Positions 1 through 8,470 of a DNA stretch of 64,000 bases are shown here, one piece after another. A program made the position numbers and the translations under genes. Source of the stretch: Lentzea fradiae (GTDB taxonomy: Bacteria; Actinomycetota; Actinomycetes; Mycobacteriales; Pseudonocardiaceae). The notes under the pieces are model-generated. The model made no database searches, had not been told where the DNA came from, and saw only the letters and a list, made by a program, of their open reading frames with translations. The stretch spans positions 143,050-207,049 of the forward strand of contig NZ_FNCC01000015.1 in the NCBI RefSeq assembly GCF_900100955.1, in the 5' to 3' direction. The stretch's first letter is position 1; each line of letters opens with the position of its first letter.

Positions 1-2031
1 CCCAAGAAGACCTTCAAGGTGACCGGCGTCTACGACTACGCGGGCGGCAGGGAGTCGCTCGGCGGTGAGCTGTCGATGGCGTTCACCGAACCGGTCGCCC
101 AGCAGCTGCTGCTCGGGCAGAAGGACGCGTACTCGTCCATCACCGCGACGGCCGCGCAGGGCACCTCCGACGAGGCACTGCGCGACGCGGTCGCGGCGAA
201 GCTCGGGTCCGCCTACGACGTGAAGACCGGCGAGACCCTCGCCAAGGAGCAGGCCGACCAGATCAACGAGGGCCTGAAGTTCTTCAACTACGTGCTGCTC
301 GGCTTCGCGGGCATCGCGTTGTTCGTCGGCGTCTTCATCATCCTCAACACGTTCTCGATCATCGTGGCCCAGCGCACCCGCGAGCTCGCGCTGCTGCGGT
401 CGATGGGCGCCTCGCGCGGCCAGGTCATCTCCTCCGTGGTGCTGGAGGCCCTGGTGATCGGCCTGATCGCGTCGGTCGTCGGTCTCGGTGCCGGTGTCGG
501 CGTCGGCGCACTGCTGGCGACGATCTTCAGCTCGTTCGGCGGGACGAACCTGGAGCTCGCGGGCATCGGCGTGCCGATGACGGCGGTGATCTCGTCGTTC
601 GCGGTCGGGATGATCGTGACCGTGGTCGCCGCCGTCATGCCCGCGCTGCGGGCGTCGCGGATCGCGCCGGTCGCCGCCATGCGCGAGGCCGCCACCCCCG
701 ACCGTCCGCTGACGAAGATCACCGTCACCGGCGCGCTGGTGCTGGCCGCCGGTGGCACGGCGCTCGGTCTCGGGTTCGCGCAGGCGTCGCTGCCGCTGAT
801 CTTCGGCGGCATCCTGGTGGCGCTCGTGGGCGTCGCGCTGCTGACCCCGGTGCTCGCGAAGCCGATGGTGTCGCTGATCGGCCGCCTGCTGTCGTGGTCG
901 ATGCCCGGTCTGCTCGGCCGCCGCAACTCCTCGCGCAACCCGCGCAGGACCGCGATCACCGCGGCCGCGCTGATGGTCGGCATCTCGCTGATCACCGGCG
1001 TGAGCGTGGTGCTGACGTCGGCGACCAAGTCGATCGAGAAGCTCGCCTCCGGTCAGCTGCGGACCGACCTGATCATCTCCGGCGAGGGCCAGTTCGACGG
1101 CCAGCCGGCGACGTTCCAGCGGGAGGTGCTGACGCAGGTCGAGAAGACCGACGGCGTGAGCGCGGCGTTCGGCTGGGCCTCCGACGGCGTGCTGCAGGGC
1201 GACGACCGGATGTTCGCGGCGGCCGTCACCGACGTGCCGGCGATGAAGTCGATGTTCGCGTTGCAGCCCAAGGACGGCGAGATCGCACCGCTGCGCGACG
1301 ACCAGATCGCGCTCCCGGAGGACCTCGCCACCGAGAAGGGCTGGTCGGTCGGCAGCACGGTCACGCTGCAGCTCGCCAAGGGTGAGCCCCGCACGTTCAC
1401 CGTCGCGTTCGTCTGGCTGAAGTCGCAGGTGCTGCAGGGCGCGCTGGTGCTGCCGGAGTCCGCGGCGAGCAGCTTCCGCTCGAACCAGATCGGCCAGGCG
1501 TTCGTCCAGGTCGACCAGGGCGTGGCCGCGGCGGACGTGCAGAAGCGGGTCGAACCGCTGTTCGCCGACAACCCGGAGATCACCGTCCAGGACCGCAGCG
1601 CGTTCGTGAAGCAGACGACCTCGCAGTTCGACACGGTCCTGCTGATGATCCAGATCCTGCTGGCGCTCGCGATCCTGATCGCGGTGCTCGGCGTCATCAA
1701 CACGCTGGCGCTGTCGGTGATCGAGCGGACCCGCGAGCTGGGCCTGCTGCGCGCCATCGGCATGCGGCGGGCGCAGGTGATGCGGATGATCACCGTCGAG
1801 TCGGTGGTGATCTCGGTGTTCGGCGCGGTGCTCGGCCTGCTGGTCGGTCTCGCGCTGGGCGTCGCGACCGTGCAGGCGCTGAAGGACCAGGGCATCTCGG
1901 AGATCGGGTTCCCGTGGGCCACCATGGTCCAGTACCTGGTGGTCGCCGCGGTCGTCGGCGTGGTGGCGGCGATCCTGCCCGCCATCCGCGCCGCGCGGCT
2001 GAACGTGCTGGACGCGATCGCCTACGAGTGA
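1..2031 (+). CDS. FtsX-family ABC transporter permease, 5' end outside window
   Basis: The frame is open from base 1, so the gene begins upstream; 676 residues are visible. It has the MacB/LolC-type layout: an extracytoplasmic core, then a membrane block starting near visible residue 91 with the FtsX signature (RTRELALLRSMGASRGQV), a middle pair of membrane segments near 240-285, another near 315-340, a second extracytoplasmic domain, and a C-terminal FtsX block that repeats the signature as RTRELGLLRAIGMRRAQV. A duplicated FtsX domain in one chain is usual for actinobacterial permeases that work with a MacB-like ATPase in lipoprotein, peptide or drug extrusion. The ATPase is probably just upstream. 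The substrate cannot be told. The gene ends at TGA, followed 13 bases later by a perfect hairpin. Confidence 0.93.
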   Translation, partial: PKKTFKVTGVYDYAGGRESLGGELSMAFTEPVAQQLLLGQKDAYSSITATAAQGTSDEALRDAVAAKLGSAYDVKTGETLAKEQADQINEGLKFFNYVLLGFAGIALFVGVFIILNTFSIIVAQRTRELALLRSMGASRGQVISSVVLEALVIGLIASVVGLGAGVGVGALLATIFSSFGGTNLELAGIGVPMTAVISSFAVGMIVTVVAAVMPALRASRIAPVAAMREAATPDRPLTKITVTGALVLAAGGTALGLGFAQASLPLIFGGILVALVGVALLTPVLAKPMVSLIGRLLSWSMPGLLGRRNSSRNPRRTAITAAALMVGISLITGVSVVLTSATKSIEKLASGQLRTDLIISGEGQFDGQPATFQREVLTQVEKTDGVSAAFGWASDGVLQGDDRMFAAAVTDVPAMKSMFALQPKDGEIAPLRDDQIALPEDLATEKGWSVGSTVTLQLAKGEPRTFTVAFVWLKSQVLQGALVLPESAASSFRSNQIGQAFVQVDQGVAAADVQKRVEPLFADNPEITVQDRSAFVKQTTSQFDTVLLMIQILLALAILIAVLGVINTLALSVIERTRELGLLRAIGMRRAQVMRMITVESVVISVFGAVLGLLVGLALGVATVQALKDQGISEIGFPWATMVQYLVVAAVVGVVAAILPAIRAARLNVLDAIAYE

Positions 2032-2044
2032 TTTCGGTCCGTGA

Positions 2045-2078
2045 GAAGGGGCTGTGCCGGTCGCGGCACAGCCCCTTC
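2045..2078. terminator. Bidirectional terminator hairpin between convergent genes
   Basis: Perfect 14-bp inverted repeat (GAAGGGGCTGTGCC and its complement) with a 6-base loop. It lies between the permease stop and the stop of the convergent cutinase gene. No long T run follows, which is common in GC-rich actinomycetes. It probably serves both strands. Confidence 0.85.
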
Positions 2079-2084
2079 GTCGTG

Positions 2085-2924
2085 TCAGGAGTGCGGGCAG
2101 GTGTCGCGGTAGACCGAGATGACCGTGTTCGGCACCGGGGGCGGGCAGAGGAACTGGTCGTAGCGCAGGTCGTCGTCGACGAACCGCTTGAGCCACGACA
2201 GCGAGTACTTGCGCACCGTCACGTTGTCGCGGCGCGGGTCCGAGTGGTCACCGCCGCGCAGCTCCAGGAACGCCTTGTCGGGAGCCGCCGTGATCGAGTT
2301 GTAGAACGGCGTGGAGTGCTGCGAGTTCGGGGCCGTGGGGTCGTTCTGGCCGCCGAGCACCAGCGTCGGCACCTGGACCGCCGACCAGTTCCGCGTGAGG
2401 TGCCAGGGAGCCATCGGGATCGACGCCTGCAGGGCCGGGCGGCTCGCGGAGGCGCGCAACGCTCCCCCACCGCCCATCGAGTGCCCCATCACGGCGAGGC
2501 GCGAGGCGTCGGCACGGGGGTTGGTGCGGACCACGTAGTCGAGGGCGGCGAGCAGCTGACGGCCTCGGCTGTCCGGGTCGTCGAGGAGCGTCAGGGTGTT
2601 GATGGTGATCACGACGAACCCGAAGGACGCCAGCCGTGGACCGAAGTGCGCGACGGAGCTCTGGTCGGAGGTGAAACCGGGGGCGACGGCGACCGCGCCG
2701 AAGGTGAGGTCGCTGGTGGGCGTGTAGACGGTGCCGCCGCCGAAGTTCGACTGGCGGGCGACGGCCGCGGAGGTGACGGCGAAGGTGCCGCGGGCTTCCT
2801 CGACGGACGTGGCCGTGGGTGCCGGGCCGCGTTCGTAGGGGTTGGCCGCCGCGGTGGCGACGGCGGGGGTGGTGGCCGGGATCAGCGCCAGGATGAGCGC
2901 CGCAAGCACTGCTTTGATGCGCAC
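2085..2924 (-). CDS. Secreted cutinase / polyester hydrolase (PET hydrolase-like)
   Basis: Secreted alpha/beta-hydrolase of the actinomycete cutinase family, which includes the Thermobifida cutinases that cleave cutin, aliphatic polyesters and PET. With the GTG start at 2924 (AGGTG eight bases upstream) the product has 279 residues and a signal peptide ending near AAA-NPYERGP, where mature family members begin. The triad is Ser149 in GHSMGGGG, Asp195 in GGQNDP and His227 in GGDHSDP; the 46- and 32-residue spacings match those I recall for TfCut2. Met150, Trp174 (PWHL) and the terminal cysteine pair Cys260/Cys276 are present. The oxyanion-hole aromatic is Phe84 (PGFT), where many homologues have Tyr. 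An upstream in-frame GTG at 2978 is less likely because it would precede the signal peptide. Activity on PET is inference. Confidence 0.93.
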   Translation of the reverse strand: MRIKAVLAALILALIPATTPAVATAAANPYERGPAPTATSVEEARGTFAVTSAAVARQSNFGGGTVYTPTSDLTFGAVAVAPGFTSDQSSVAHFGPRLASFGFVVITINTLTLLDDPDSRGRQLLAALDYVVRTNPRADASRLAVMGHSMGGGGALRASASRPALQASIPMAPWHLTRNWSAVQVPTLVLGGQNDPTAPNSQHSTPFYNSITAAPDKAFLELRGGDHSDPRRDNVTVRKYSLSWLKRFVDDDLRYDQFLCPPPVPNTVISVYRDTCPHS

Positions 2925-3039
2925 GACGAGGACACCTCGATTGGTTGCAGGGGAACCAAATGCGACGGTGCCGCCCACGCTACCGCCCGGTAGGCACGGG
3001 CGGTTCGGCCACTCGGCTGGTTACCGCGACGTTTCGCGG

Positions 3040-3060
3040 CGGTGCCGTGCCACGGCACCG
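3040..3060. repeat. Perfect inverted repeat in a divergent promoter region
   Basis: Ten-base arms (CGGTGCCGTG and its complement) around a single C, flanked by two copies of GGTTACCG at about 3019 and 3059. The same 228-bp divergent gap between the cutinase and GH85 genes holds two more inverted repeats: 2941-2959 (TTGGTT...AACCAA) and 2980-2993 (CTACCG-CC-CGGTAG). Probable regulator sites for one or both secreted-enzyme genes; the regulator is unknown. Confidence 0.4.
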
Positions 3061-3152
3061 GTTACCGAGTGCAGCAGGTCGCGGGATTGTCGTCCGGTCA
3101 GTCACCACGGCGGCGGTATGCGGCGAATCAGATGGCCCACAAGGGTGATCAC

Positions 3153-5075
3153 GTGCCCACTCGGAGACAGTTCCTCGTTCTGAGCTCGACGGCAGCTCTC
3201 ACCAGTCTGCTGTCCGAGGCTCCCGCGTCCGCTGCTGCCGACCCCGCGCAGCCCTACGCGTCCTACTGGCACCCGGCCACGATCCTCGACTGGGATCCCT
3301 CGACCGACCGGGACGCGAAGTACAACCGCAGCACCGTGCCGCTCGCGCGACGGGTCGTCCCGGCCAGACCTGCCAACTCCCACGCCCGGCCCGGCGAGGC
3401 CCGCGTGCAGGCGCTCGTGGCGTACGCGCCGACGAGCTTCAACCCCGCACAGGGTTCGCTCGACATGCACTACTACGCCACGAACTACTGGCAGTACATC
3501 GACGAACTGGTGTTCTGGGGCGGCTCCGCCTCGGAGGGCCTGATCCTCGCACCCAACCCGACCGTCACCGACGCCGCGCACCGCAACGGCGTGCGGGTGA
3601 TCGGCAACGTCTTCCTCCCGCCCACCGCGTACGGCGGCCAGATCCAGTGGGTCCGCGACTTCGTCCAGCGCGAGGGCGACAGGTTCCCGGTGGCCGACAA
3701 GATGATCCAGGTCGCCCGCCACCACGGCTTCGACGGCTGGTTCCTCAACCAGGAGACCGCCGGAGGCAACGCCCAGCTCGCGGCCGACATGCGCGACTTC
3801 ATCGTGTACCTGCGCCGCAGCGGCCTGCGGGTCATCTGGTACGACGCGATGACCGACACCGGGAGCGTGAGCTGGCAGAACGCCCTGACGGCGCGCAACC
3901 AGGTGTTCTTCGAGAAGTCCGACGAGATGTTCCTCAACTTCTGGTGGAGCGCCCAGGGGCTCGCGAGCTCGGCGGCGCTCGCCCGGCAGATGGGGCGCAG
4001 CCCGTACGACCTGGCATCCGGTGTGGACGTCGAGTCCAACGGCTACAACACGAGCGTCGGCTGGGCCTCGGTGTTCCCCGAGGGCAAGCCGCACGTGACG
4101 TCGCTCGGCTTCTACCGTCCGGAGTGGACGTTCAAGTCGTCGACCGGTCCCGCGGACTTCTACGCGCGGGACAACAGGTTCTGGGTCGGCCAGAACGGCG
4201 ACCCGGCGAACACCACGACGACGGCGAGCTGGAAGGGCATCGCCCACTACATCACCGAGCTGACGCCGATCACGTCGCTGCCGTTCGTCACGAACTTCAA
4301 CACCGGCCACGGCCGCAAGTTCGCGGTCGGCGGCACCGTCCGGTCGACGCAGGCGTGGAACAACCTGTCGTTGCAGGACGTGCTGCCGACGTGGCGCTGG
4401 AGCGTCACCGGGACCGGCACGAAGGTCACGCCGTCGCTCGACTGGGACGACCCGTACGACGGCGGCACGGCGTTGAAGATCACCGGCACGCCGCAGTCCG
4501 CCAACGACGTCCGGCTGTTCGCGACCTCGCTGGCCGTCACCGCCGCGACCCAGTTCGAGGTCGTCCACCGCACCGGCACCGGGCCGTCACGGCTGCAGGC
4601 GGTGCTCCGGTTCGGCGACACCGAGGAGGTGCTCGACCTCGGCGGCGTCAGCGGGGCGTGGCGGCGCAGCGTGTTCCCGCTCGGCGGGCACGCCGGCTCG
4701 ACGCTCACGGAGATCTCGCTGCGGGTGCTGCCAGGAGCGGCGGTCACCGCGCTGATCGGCCGGATCGGCGTCACGAACCCGGTCATGACCACCCCGGCGG
4801 CGCCGTCGGACGTGCGGGTCGAGCAGGTGAGCCGCACCGGCACCGGCACGGTGGCGGCCCGGCTGACCTGGACCCGCGCTCCCGGGACGGTCCGGCAGTA
4901 CCGCGTCTACAAGGCTGGCGCCGAACGGGTGTTCCTCGGCGGCACGGCGAACGACGCGTACTTCGTCCCCGCCGTCCCGCTGGCGTCCGGCGAGACCGCG
5001 CGGATCGAGGTGGAGGCCGTCAGCGAGGCGTTCGACGTCTCGGCACCGGCCCGCGTCACGCTCGCCGAGGCGTGA
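3153..5075 (+). CDS. Secreted GH85 endo-beta-N-acetylglucosaminidase
   Basis: GH85 enzymes cut the GlcNAc-GlcNAc core of N-glycans and related chitobiose links by substrate-assisted catalysis. The catalytic Asn-X-Glu is visible as FLNQE (Asn199 and Glu201 with the GTG start at 3153), preceded by the family's HHGFDGW segment. The N-terminus PTRRQFLVL is a twin-arginine-type signal, so export through Tat is likely. The C-terminal third looks like a beta-sandwich carbohydrate-binding domain followed by a fibronectin III-like domain from about residue 550. The GTG start is preferred over an in-frame ATG at 3132 because AGGGTG lies just upstream and the signal peptide then begins directly. Of 640 residues, it acts outside the cell, probably in scavenging glycoprotein glycans. 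It diverges from the cutinase gene. Confidence 0.88.
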   Translation: MPTRRQFLVLSSTAALTSLLSEAPASAAADPAQPYASYWHPATILDWDPSTDRDAKYNRSTVPLARRVVPARPANSHARPGEARVQALVAYAPTSFNPAQGSLDMHYYATNYWQYIDELVFWGGSASEGLILAPNPTVTDAAHRNGVRVIGNVFLPPTAYGGQIQWVRDFVQREGDRFPVADKMIQVARHHGFDGWFLNQETAGGNAQLAADMRDFIVYLRRSGLRVIWYDAMTDTGSVSWQNALTARNQVFFEKSDEMFLNFWWSAQGLASSAALARQMGRSPYDLASGVDVESNGYNTSVGWASVFPEGKPHVTSLGFYRPEWTFKSSTGPADFYARDNRFWVGQNGDPANTTTTASWKGIAHYITELTPITSLPFVTNFNTGHGRKFAVGGTVRSTQAWNNLSLQDVLPTWRWSVTGTGTKVTPSLDWDDPYDGGTALKITGTPQSANDVRLFATSLAVTAATQFEVVHRTGTGPSRLQAVLRFGDTEEVLDLGGVSGAWRRSVFPLGGHAGSTLTEISLRVLPGAAVTALIGRIGVTNPVMTTPAAPSDVRVEQVSRTGTGTVAARLTWTRAPGTVRQYRVYKAGAERVFLGGTANDAYFVPAVPLASGETARIEVEAVSEAFDVSAPARVTLAEA

Positions 5076-5169
5076 CCCGACGGCTGCGTTTCGGCCTCCC
5101 GCCGGGCCGGGACCAGTCGAGACGACCGGACAGCCGTTGTCAGGACCGCGCCTTTTCGGCGTTTGCGCA

Positions 5170-5199
5170 TTGACGTCCGAACTCGCCCTGCGCCATGCT
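5170..5199 (+). promoter_or_regulatory. Candidate promoter of the DUF1996 gene
   Basis: TTGACG (5170-5175), 18 bases, then CATGCT (5194-5199). Transcription would start about 5206, immediately before the LacI-type palindrome at 5210, a placement suited to repression. The -10 match is weak. Confidence 0.35.
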
Positions 5200-5209
5200 C
5201 GTCGTGCGT

Positions 5210-5221
5210 GAGAGCGCTCTC
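5210..5221. promoter_or_regulatory. LacI-type operator GAGAGCGCTCTC
   Basis: Perfect 12-bp palindrome 28 bases before the DUF1996 start codon. The same 12-mer is the core of the long palindrome at 16325-16350 in front of the Dpp-type importer. It resembles operators of actinomycete LacI regulators such as CebR (a palindrome centred on GAGCGCTC). Shared control by the LacI protein at 16432-17427 is inferred. Confidence 0.65.
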
Positions 5222-5249
5222 CCAATCCTGCTGCGGAGAGGAAGCTTCA

Positions 5250-6086
5250 ATGAGGAAGCCCTTGTTCCACCTCGTGACCATCCTGGCGCTGGCCGCGGGG
5301 ATGCTGAGCATTCCCGTTGCGGCGCAGGGACAACCGGTGCGCGTCGCCGAGTTCCTCGCCGAGTGCCCGATCAGCCACCGGCTCCCGGACGACCCGATCG
5401 TCCTGCCCAACCTGCCGGGCGCGTCCCACTCGCACGACTTCTTCGGAAACCACTCGACCGACGCCCGCTCGACCCAGCAGTCGCTGGAAGGCCAGCGGGG
5501 CAACTGCAACCCGAACGCGGACATCTCGTCCTACTGGGTGCCCACGCTCTACAAGGACAACAACCCGATCGCCCCCACCATCGTCACCTTCTACTACCTC
5601 GGTGAGGGCGTGAACAACCCGGCGGCGATCCAGCCGCTCCCCTACGGGCTCAAGATCGTGGCCGGCAACGCCAAGGCCACCGGCGACGCGGACAGCATCG
5701 CGCGGTGGTCGTGCCTGCACGCAGGGCAGGTCAACCCGTCCAAGAACTTCGTGCAGTGCCCGGCGGGCACGATGCTGGAGACCTACCTGGACTTCCCGCA
5801 GTGCTGGAACGGCCGTGACCTGGACTCGGCCGACCACAAGTCCCACATGGCCTACCCGGTCGCGAACGCGTGCCCGTCGAGCCACCCCGTCGCGGTGCCG
5901 AAGCTGCGCATGGTGCTGAGGTACCCCGTCAACGGTTCCACGTCCGGTCTCCGGCTGGCGTCGGGAAGCGGGCAGACGATGCACGGCGACTTCTTCAACG
6001 TGTGGCCGCGGTCCGAGATGGAACGCCGCGTCCGCAACTGCATCAACGTGGTGATCAAGTGCGACCACGCAGGCAACCAGGTGTGA
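5250..6086 (+). CDS. Secreted DUF1996 protein
   Basis: 278 residues with a clear signal peptide (MRKPLFHLVTILALAAGMLS...AQG). The body shows DUF1996 landmarks: an early ASHSHDFFGN motif, SSYWVPTLY, FPQCWNGRDLDSADHKSHMAY and a terminal HGDFFNVW stretch, with paired cysteines. DUF1996 occurs in fungi and actinomycetes in secreted, often multidomain proteins; its biochemical role is not established, though conserved His and Asp residues suggest a hydrolase-like or metal site. The ATG at 5250 follows GGAGAGGA by eight bases. The 12-bp LacI-type palindrome upstream suggests induction by a plant or fungal sugar. The stop overlaps the start of the next gene (GTGA). Confidence 0.85.
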   Translation: MRKPLFHLVTILALAAGMLSIPVAAQGQPVRVAEFLAECPISHRLPDDPIVLPNLPGASHSHDFFGNHSTDARSTQQSLEGQRGNCNPNADISSYWVPTLYKDNNPIAPTIVTFYYLGEGVNNPAAIQPLPYGLKIVAGNAKATGDADSIARWSCLHAGQVNPSKNFVQCPAGTMLETYLDFPQCWNGRDLDSADHKSHMAYPVANACPSSHPVAVPKLRMVLRYPVNGSTSGLRLASGSGQTMHGDFFNVWPRSEMERRVRNCINVVIKCDHAGNQV

Positions 6087-6550
6087 CGGCGCTCCTGCTG
6101 GTAGGTCTTCTCGCGGCCTGCCAGCAGGGTCCCCCTCCCCCGCCACCGCCCTCCCCCGCCACGACCTCGCAGACCGGGTACGGCCCGACCGAACGGGCGT
6201 TCGTCGAGCTCGCGATCTCCACCGGCGAGCAAGCCGTCAAGCTGGTCGGCCTCACCGGACGGGACGACCTCAAGCGCAACCGCGCCACCGAGCTCACCGA
6301 GCTGCGCAAGCTGCTCGACGCCCCGTACGCCGACAACCACGCCGGCCACGACATGCCGGGCATGCCGACCGACGCCGAGATCGCGCTGGCCGCGACGAGC
6401 GAGGAGGCGCGCGACCAGTTCGTCCGCGCGCACCTCACCGAGTCGCTCGAAGTGCTGCGCTCGGCGAAGCAGGCGATCACGCACCCGCCCACCGCCGCGG
6501 TGGTCGAGCTGATGGAACGCCATCGCACGGAGGAACTGGCCGCCGGGTGA
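6083..6550 (+). CDS. Small lipoprotein with a degenerate DUF305-like domain
   Basis: 155 residues from a GTG that overlaps the preceding stop, indicating translational coupling with the DUF1996 gene. The N-terminus is a lipoprotein signal with a lipobox ending at Cys13 (LLAAC), followed by a proline-rich linker. The rest resembles DUF305 (ferritin-like helical bundle): a first helix TERAFVELAISTGEQAVKL, a HAGHDMPGMPTDAEI segment, then RDQFVRAHLTESLEVL. The paired histidines that usually mark the second metal-binding helix of DUF305 are not there, so metal binding may be lost or moved to the HAGHDM segment. Surface-anchored; function unknown. The assignment rests on pattern only. Confidence 0.7.
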   Translation: MTALLLVGLLAACQQGPPPPPPPSPATTSQTGYGPTERAFVELAISTGEQAVKLVGLTGRDDLKRNRATELTELRKLLDAPYADNHAGHDMPGMPTDAEIALAATSEEARDQFVRAHLTESLEVLRSAKQAITHPPTAAVVELMERHRTEELAAG

Positions 6551-6553
6551 AAC

Positions 6554-7213
6554 TCAGGACGTGCGGACGTGGACCGGCATGTGCCGTGCCACCGCCCACG
6601 TGCCCAGCGACGCGATCACGAACGCCGCCACCGACAGCAGGTGCCAGCTGAAGTCGGCCACCGTCACGACGTCCGGCACGAACGGGATCTCACCCGAGCC
6701 CGGCACCCACATCGACGGCGCGAACACCAGCACGAACGCGACCGGCACCGAGAAGATCCCGGCCGGGCCGTACCGGTCGAACGAGGCCGCGCAGAACATG
6801 CCGGCCGTCGTCCACACCAGGAACATCAGGAAGTACTGCGGCAGCGTGCCGTGCGCGTCGGACCCCCAGTCCATCAGCGAGTAGATCCCGCCCTCGACGA
6901 GGAACCCGAGCCACGCGAGCACCGCCATCACCGCCGCCAGCACGACGACGAACCCGGACGACGCGACGAGGAACTCGCGCCGCGTCCTGCCGTGCGCGAC
7001 GGCGATCGGCAGGACGTTGTGGATCACGTACACGCCGATGAAGAGCAGGAACCACCGCGCGATCTGCGTCGCGACGAGATTCCACGCGCTGATCTCGATG
7101 TCGCGGAACGCCGAGACGACGAACACGACGACGAGCGAGAACACGAACACGACGGCGGCGATCACCGCGCAGACCACGACCAGTGACGTGGTGAGGTGCC
7201 GGAAGATCTTCAC
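6554..7213 (-). CDS. Membrane protein, probable ABC-2-type permease subunit
   Basis: 219 residues with about six hydrophobic segments (near residues 10-33, 48-68, 84-105, 130-150, 157-172 and 190-208) and few other features. A short cytoplasmic motif AHGRTRREF follows the second segment, as in small exporter subunits paired with YtrA-controlled ATPases. The start overlaps the ATPase stop by four bases, so the two are translated together, third in the operon GntR-ATPase-membrane protein. The probable role is the membrane part of an exporter for an antimicrobial or cell-envelope stress agent. No family was recognised with certainty. Confidence 0.75.
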   Translation of the reverse strand: MKIFRHLTTSLVVVCAVIAAVVFVFSLVVVFVVSAFRDIEISAWNLVATQIARWFLLFIGVYVIHNVLPIAVAHGRTRREFLVASSGFVVVLAAVMAVLAWLGFLVEGGIYSLMDWGSDAHGTLPQYFLMFLVWTTAGMFCAASFDRYGPAGIFSVPVAFVLVFAPSMWVPGSGEIPFVPDVVTVADFSWHLLSVAAFVIASLGTWAVARHMPVHVRTS

Positions 7214-8088
7214 GCCGCACCCCGCACCGGGTCGGTGAGGTGCACGAACAGGTCCTGCAACGCGACCGGCCCGAGCTCCAGGCCGAGCTGCCGCGCCCGG
7301 ACGAGCCGCTCCTGCCCGACGGGCCCGTAGACCATCGCGGACTTGGTGCGCCCCAGCGACTTCTCGCTGAGCACAGTGAGCCCGGCGGTGAACTCGTCGA
7401 CGTCCGGCGCGTGGCCGGTGACCTCGGTCCCGGACGAGCGCAGCACGTCCGCCTCCTCCTGCAGCACGAGCCGGCCCGCGTCGATGATCAGGACCTCCTC
7501 CAGCAGCGAGGCCAGCTCCTCGATGAGGTGCGTGGAGATCACGATCGTGCGCGGGTGCGCCATGAAGTCGGCCAGCAGGGCGTCGTAGAACGCGTACCGG
7601 GTCGGCGTGTCCATGCCGAGGTGCGACTCGTCCAGCATGGTCAGCGGCGCGCGGCTGGCGAGCCCGATCACGACCCCCAGCGCGGACCGCTGCCCCAGTG
7701 ACAGCTCACCGGCCTTGGTCTTGAACGGGATCTTGAACAGGTCGAGCAGCTCCCGCGCGTACCCGTCGTCCCACGACTCGCGCCAGGCCGCGGCGTAGGC
7801 GAGGACGTGGGAGACCTTGTCACCCTTGTCCGCGGCGTCGGGGGTGTGCCGGACCAGGCAGATGTTCCGCGTCGCCGCGGCGTTCTCGAACACCGGCAGG
7901 CCGTCGACCGTCACCTCACCGGCCGGTTGACGATACCCGGCGAGCGCCGACATCAGACTGGTCTTGCCCGAGCCGTTGCGGCCCAGCAGACCGTGGATCT
8001 TGTTGCCCTCCAACGTGAAGCTCACGTCGTCAACGGCCGTGACGTCGCCGTAGCGCACCGTCAGCCCCCGCACCTCGACCCGCATCAC
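7210..8088 (-). CDS. ABC transporter ATPase (YtrB-like)
   Basis: 292 residues. The Walker A motif GRNGSGKT is at 36-43, the signature is LSLGQRS, Walker B is LTMLDES, and the switch histidine is in VISTHLIEE. The Q-loop position reads LVRHTPD, lacking the usual glutamine, and the catalytic Glu is followed by SHLGMD instead of the usual P-T-NGLD run; both deviations are typical of the YtrB-type exporter ATPases controlled by GntR/YtrA regulators. The C-terminal 80 residues form the accessory domain of such ATPases. Four-base overlaps on both sides tie it to the GntR gene and the membrane protein. Substrate unknown. Confidence 0.88.
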   Translation of the reverse strand: MMRVEVRGLTVRYGDVTAVDDVSFTLEGNKIHGLLGRNGSGKTSLMSALAGYRQPAGEVTVDGLPVFENAAATRNICLVRHTPDAADKGDKVSHVLAYAAAWRESWDDGYARELLDLFKIPFKTKAGELSLGQRSALGVVIGLASRAPLTMLDESHLGMDTPTRYAFYDALLADFMAHPRTIVISTHLIEELASLLEEVLIIDAGRLVLQEEADVLRSSGTEVTGHAPDVDEFTAGLTVLSEKSLGRTKSAMVYGPVGQERLVRARQLGLELGPVALQDLFVHLTDPVRGAA

Positions 8089-8450
8089 ACGCCCCTGTTC
8101 TCGTGCTGCTCGATGTGGCGGACGACGTCGGCGAGCGGGATGCCGATGGCCCGCGCCTGCGCGACCATCGGGTCCACGACCTCGCCGAAGAACGTCTCCC
8201 TCCCCTGCGCCCGCAACATGTCGCGAGCCTGCGCACTCACGAACATCCCGATCCCCCTCTTCTTGTAGAGCACCTGCTCGTCCACCAGCTGCTGGAACGC
8301 CTTCGCCGCCGTCGCCGGGTTGATCCGGTGGTGCGCGGCGTACTGGTTGGTCGACATGACCTGCTCGTCCGCCTTCAACGCCCCGCTCAGCACGTCCGCC
8401 TTGATCCGGTCGGCGATCTGGCGGTAGATCGGGCTCCGGTCGTCGAACAC
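8085..8450 (-). CDS. GntR-family regulator, YtrA subfamily
   Basis: 121 residues, the short form of the GntR family with a winged helix and only a small dimerisation tail. The first half (SPIYRQIADRIKADVLSG...INPATAAKAFQQLVDEQVLYKKRGIGMFV) is a textbook GntR DNA-binding domain. YtrA-type regulators usually repress their own operon of exporter genes and respond to cell-wall-active or membrane-active compounds. The GTG start at 8450 follows AGGAAG. It is first in its operon and divergent from the DMT transporter gene, with a small inverted repeat between them. Confidence 0.9.
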   Translation of the reverse strand: MFDDRSPIYRQIADRIKADVLSGALKADEQVMSTNQYAAHHRINPATAAKAFQQLVDEQVLYKKRGIGMFVSAQARDMLRAQGRETFFGEVVDPMVAQARAIGIPLADVVRHIEQHENRGV

Positions 8451-8470
8451 CGCGTCACTTCCTGGGTTCG

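Noticed and set aside
894..1385. Open frame inside the FtsX permease gene
   Set aside because: Arg/Ala/Gly-rich translation in an alternative frame of a clear gene; a shadow caused by high GC at third positions. Many long frames of this kind occur, for example 3102-4568 minus, 16345-17370 plus and 37851-39356 plus.
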